The position numbers and the translations under genes were made by a program. From positions 1 to 8,537 of the forward strand of contig CAYURW010000107.1 of NCBI GenBank assembly GCA_964447145.1: a stretch of DNA of 8,537 nt, read 5' to 3'. The notes below the pieces were generated by a model. The model did no database searches, was not told where the DNA came from, and was given only the letters and a program-made list of their open reading frames with translations. Of the stretch, positions 6,512-8,537 are shown in pieces (the first letter of the stretch is position 1; each line of letters begins with the position of its first letter). The stretch comes from BRH-c25 sp964447145 (lineage in GTDB: Bacteria; Bacillota; Clostridia; Lutisporales; Lutisporaceae).

Positions 6512-7093
6512 ATGGGTTTGATTGCCTCAGACATTGAAATAGTGAACCAATGCCTTAACGGGGACGTAAATGCTTTTGAGGCGCTCATCGAAAGGTACAA
6601 AAGGGCTGTATACAATACGGCTTACAGGATGATGGGGAACAGGGAAGAAGCGGAGGATGTGTCCCAGGAGGCATTTATAAGGATGTTTAATTCTCTTTCC
6701 AGATATAATCCCGAATACAAATTTATGACCTGGGCATTGAAGGTAACAACAAACCTCTGCCTTGACAACCTGAGGAAAAGGAAGGCAGACACAGTACCCA
6801 TAGACGAATGGTTTGAGATAAAGGACGGAAAAGACACCCCGGAGGAGGAATATATAAGGAAAGAGAGCCAAAGGCAGGTTCAGGATGCAATAATGAAGCT
6901 GCCAGAAAAATACAGGGAATTCCTAATACTATACCATAACAGGAATTTGTCTTATCAGGAGATAATGGACGTGACGGGAGAATCCCTTACCATAGTGAAA
7001 AACAGGTTGTACAGGGCCCGCCAGATGCTGAAGGAAGAGCTGATCAACAGGGGAAAGGAGCGAAAGGATTATGCAGTGCAAGGAAGTAAATAG
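6512..7093 (+). CDS. ECF-type RNA polymerase sigma factor (sigma-70 family)
   Basis: This is a cytoplasmic transcription initiation factor that would direct RNA polymerase to a stress or envelope regulon. With the start at ATG 6512 it has 193 residues. Region 2 spans about 22-92: FEALIERYKRAVYNTAYRM, the RNA-polymerase-binding and -10 segment REEAEDVSQEAFIRMF (44-59), and the FMTWALKVTTNLCLDNLRKR helix. An acidic linker (about 93-120) lacks regions 1 and 3, as in ECF factors. Region 4 spans about 121-176: LPEKYREFLILYHNRNLSYQ (130-149), then the DNA-reading helix-turn-helix ending in TIVKNRLYRARQMLKEEL. The start is uncertain: GTG 6506 and TTG 6518 are in the same frame, and the GAGGTGGAG ribosome binding site (6503-6511) abuts ATG 6512. 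The gene overlaps the downstream anti-sigma gene by 23 bases, typical of such pairs. The ECF subgroup and regulon cannot be read from the sequence. Confidence 0.93.
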   Translation: MGLIASDIEIVNQCLNGDVNAFEALIERYKRAVYNTAYRMMGNREEAEDVSQEAFIRMFNSLSRYNPEYKFMTWALKVTTNLCLDNLRKRKADTVPIDEWFEIKDGKDTPEEEYIRKESQRQVQDAIMKLPEKYREFLILYHNRNLSYQEIMDVTGESLTIVKNRLYRARQMLKEELINRGKERKDYAVQGSK

Positions 7094-7628
7094 TCTGGTC
7101 ATGAAATATTTTGACGGGAATATCAGCGAACTTGAAACAGAAATGATAATTAAGCATAATGAAAGGTGCTCCTGCTGTGCGGAAGAATTTGCACTGCTCA
7201 GGGATGCTTTGGGAGCTCTGTCGGAACTCCCCGAAATTGAAGTGCCTTATGGGTTTACAATTAAGGTAATGGAGGGGGTCAGGGCCCGGGGGAAACAAAT
7301 GGCAGACACTAAGACCGCTGCCCTATGGCTGGTTTCGGCCCTGGGGGTCATAATATTCGGGTGGAACATACTGGTTTGTGCAATAATCCCGTTTATTAAG
7401 GAAAGCGGGGCACTTATAGCCTTCAACAATCTGATTATATATGGCTTTAACCTGATCTCGGGAATTTTAGGGGAAGTGCTTATCACAGTTTCCGTACTGT
7501 TGGGAAAGGTGCTTATTTTTAGAAATGTTTTGATGAGGGATTACATTACTGTTGTCGCATTGATTGTACTGACATTTACAGGTATTAATCTGTTCCTTAT
7601 TAACAATCGGAAATTGCAGGAAAATTAG
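7071..7628 (+). CDS. Membrane-bound zinc-finger (zf-HC2-like) anti-sigma factor
   Basis: A 185-residue protein that probably holds the preceding sigma factor inactive at the membrane until a signal arrives. The cytoplasmic N-terminus begins MQCKEVNSLVMKYFDGNISE and carries His29, Cys33 and Cys36 in HxxxCxxC spacing (HNERCSCC), with Cys3 as the likely fourth ligand. This is the layout of the zinc-containing anti-sigma domain. Three hydrophobic stretches follow, about 83-109, 118-150 and 158-178, so the protein is mostly membrane with little extracytoplasmic domain. That differs from anti-sigma factors with a single membrane span and a large sensor domain. Translation is likely coupled to the sigma gene by the 23-base overlap. 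The stop codon (7626-7628) lies within the ribosome binding site of the next gene. Role inferred from motif and position. Confidence 0.85.
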   Translation: MQCKEVNSLVMKYFDGNISELETEMIIKHNERCSCCAEEFALLRDALGALSELPEIEVPYGFTIKVMEGVRARGKQMADTKTAALWLVSALGVIIFGWNILVCAIIPFIKESGALIAFNNLIIYGFNLISGILGEVLITVSVLLGKVLIFRNVLMRDYITVVALIVLTFTGINLFLINNRKLQEN

Positions 7629-7639
7629 GAGGTCGTTTT

Positions 7640-8523
7640 ATGAATATAAAAAAGAAAGCGGCATTTATTATAATCCTGGTGCTGATTATGTCAATGCTTT
7701 GCGCTTTTATGCACAATGTGGATAATAAGGACCAGGTGGCGATATTCAACAATATAGAGATCCCGGAGGGGACCACCGTTAACGGGGATATTGTTGCAAT
7801 ATTCGGAGACATTACCATTGACGGAAGCCTGACGGGAGATATGGTGTCAATATTCGGAGACATGTCGGTTTCCGGTACGGTCGGTGGAAATGTTGTGGCG
7901 ATTTTCGGTAAGGTATCCCTAAAAGACAGTGGGGTAATAAAGGGTGATTTTGCCGGAATATTCGGAGAAATAGATAAATCACCAAAGGCAACAATCAAAG
8001 GTGAAATTGCAGATGTAACGATACCCTTCGGAATGAAAAAGCATACCGGCCTGATTCCAAAAATATCCTATGGTTCAGTGATAGGTTTGTTTGTAGGGTA
8101 TGGGTTTTCCTGCCTTGCATTATTGATCGCCCCTGGCAGAATAAACCTTATGGCGGAAGAAAGCAGGATTATGCCGGGCAGGCGGTTTGGAATAGGCTTT
8201 CTGGTCATGATGCTGTTTATACCGGCTTCAATTATACTTTCTGTTCTGTTTGCTATTACCATAATCGGGATACTGTTTATNNNNNNNNNNCAGGGATAGT
8301 CGCCCTCCAGGTTGCTATAGGCCGCAGGATTACGGGACCCTTGGAAGGAAATAAATCATTGTATATTCACCTTATGGTTGGAGTCGTGCTTTTGTATGTG
8401 CTTAAGATGATTCCCATACTTGGCTGGCTGGCATACATGATGTTGGTAATCTATGCTCTGGGTATTGCAGTTGATACTAGGATCGGGTCCTATATGGCAG
8501 GGAGGCAGGCAAAAAATGTTTAG
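7640..8523 (+). CDS. Membrane protein with bactofilin-like repeats (polymer-forming cytoskeletal type), broken by an assembly gap
   Basis: The N-terminal part (7640-8280, 213 readable residues) has a positively charged start and a hydrophobic segment at 7-24 (signal or anchor). A beta-helix-like repeat region follows (about 31-125), with GDIVAIFGD (49-57), GDMVSIFGD (66-74), GNVVAIFGK (83-91) and GDFAGIFGE (102-110). Membrane segments lie at about 145-165 and 183-213. Ten N at 8281-8290 interrupt the frame. Beyond them an open frame from 8293 starts GIVALQVAIGRRITGPLEG and ends at TAG 8521-8523, with a further hydrophobic hairpin (KMIPILGWLAYMMLVIYALG). Taking the N run at face value gives a stop just after the gap, but N runs are placeholders, and composition and topology argue that both parts are one gene. 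ATG 7640 follows AGGAGGT (7627-7633) by six bases. A role in envelope organisation or damage response is inferred from the repeats and the sigma operon; no function is proven. Confidence 0.78.
7784..7969 (+). repeat. Tandem 17-residue repeats inside the bactofilin-like gene
   Basis: Four copies of a G(D/N)xxxxIFG(D/K/E) motif occur, the first three spaced 17 codons apart and the fourth 19 codons further on. The first two copies share 16 identical bases (7797-7812 and 7848-7863, offset exactly 51). Such in-frame periodicity is typical of right-handed beta-helix polymer-forming domains and suggests internal duplication. Confidence 0.8.
8281..8290. other. Assembly gap (ten N)
   Basis: A run of ten N, a usual placeholder for a gap of unknown size. 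The reading frames on the two sides do not match if the gap is taken as ten bases, so a frameshift or stop here should not be read as a real mutation. Confidence 0.97.
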
Positions 8524-8537
8524 AAGAATCCTTGGAA
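8516..8537 (+). CDS. Start of a further gene, truncated by the window edge
   Basis: ATG 8516 opens a frame reading MFRRILG up to the window edge. It overlaps the end of the preceding gene by eight bases, with GGGAGG (8500-8505) ten bases upstream as a ribosome binding site. Seven codons are too few to name a product. The overlap suggests one more member of the sigma operon. Confidence 0.4.

Noticed and set aside
7600..7998. Minus-strand open frame of 132 codons opposite the repeat protein
   Set aside because: Its repeats mirror the tandem repeats of the plus-strand gene. It is a shadow frame.

Overview
The window reads as chromosomal DNA from a low-to-moderate GC Firmicute, most likely a member of the Clostridia. 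The evidence is the secA-prfB pair with a programmed frameshift, a UPF0735 (PheB-type) ACT protein, strong AGGAGG-type ribosome binding sites, heavy use of AGG/AGA for arginine, and a sigma/anti-sigma pair with a zinc-binding anti-sigma domain. No mobile genes, CRISPR arrays, tRNAs or rRNAs are visible. A run of ten N at 8281-8290 marks an assembly gap.

Layout. Positions 1-183 hold the leader and probable promoter of secA; nothing else could be supported there. Next come secA (184-2685, protein export ATPase) and prfB (2704-3811, release factor 2, read through an in-frame UGA by a +1 frameshift). A hairpin that overlaps the stop codons of both prfB and the convergent pheB-like gene (3814-4254, minus strand) probably ends secA-prfB transcription. 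A gene-free stretch of about 600 bases (4255-4853) separates this block from the next.

That gene-free stretch is the most unusual part of the window. It contains a perfect 18-base palindrome (4346-4363), a nested hairpin (4388-4454) and a strikingly regular imperfect inverted structure at 4522-4776. The last folds on the plus strand into a rod of about 54 base pairs capped by a roughly 125-nt domain with several alternative hairpins. All seven non-Watson-Crick pairs inside the rod helices are G-U when read on the plus strand. This points to a structured non-coding RNA transcribed rightward. I could not match it to an RNA family by eye.

A sigma-A-like promoter at the 3' edge of this RNA leads into tsaE (4854-5330) and then a tsaB-rimI fusion gene (5311-6456). 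These encode two parts of the threonylcarbamoyl-adenosine (t6A37) tRNA modification machinery and a ribosomal-protein-type N-acetyltransferase. After a 55-base gap comes a tight three-gene unit: an ECF-type sigma factor (6512-7093), a membrane anti-sigma factor with an HxxxCxxC zinc motif (7071-7628) and a membrane protein with bactofilin-like repeats (7640-8523, interrupted by the gap). A further gene appears to start at 8516 and run off the right edge.

Functionally the window joins housekeeping modules (secretion, translation termination, tRNA modification) to a probable envelope-responsive sigma operon. No coding gene is outside known families. The candidate RNA is the feature most likely to be undescribed.
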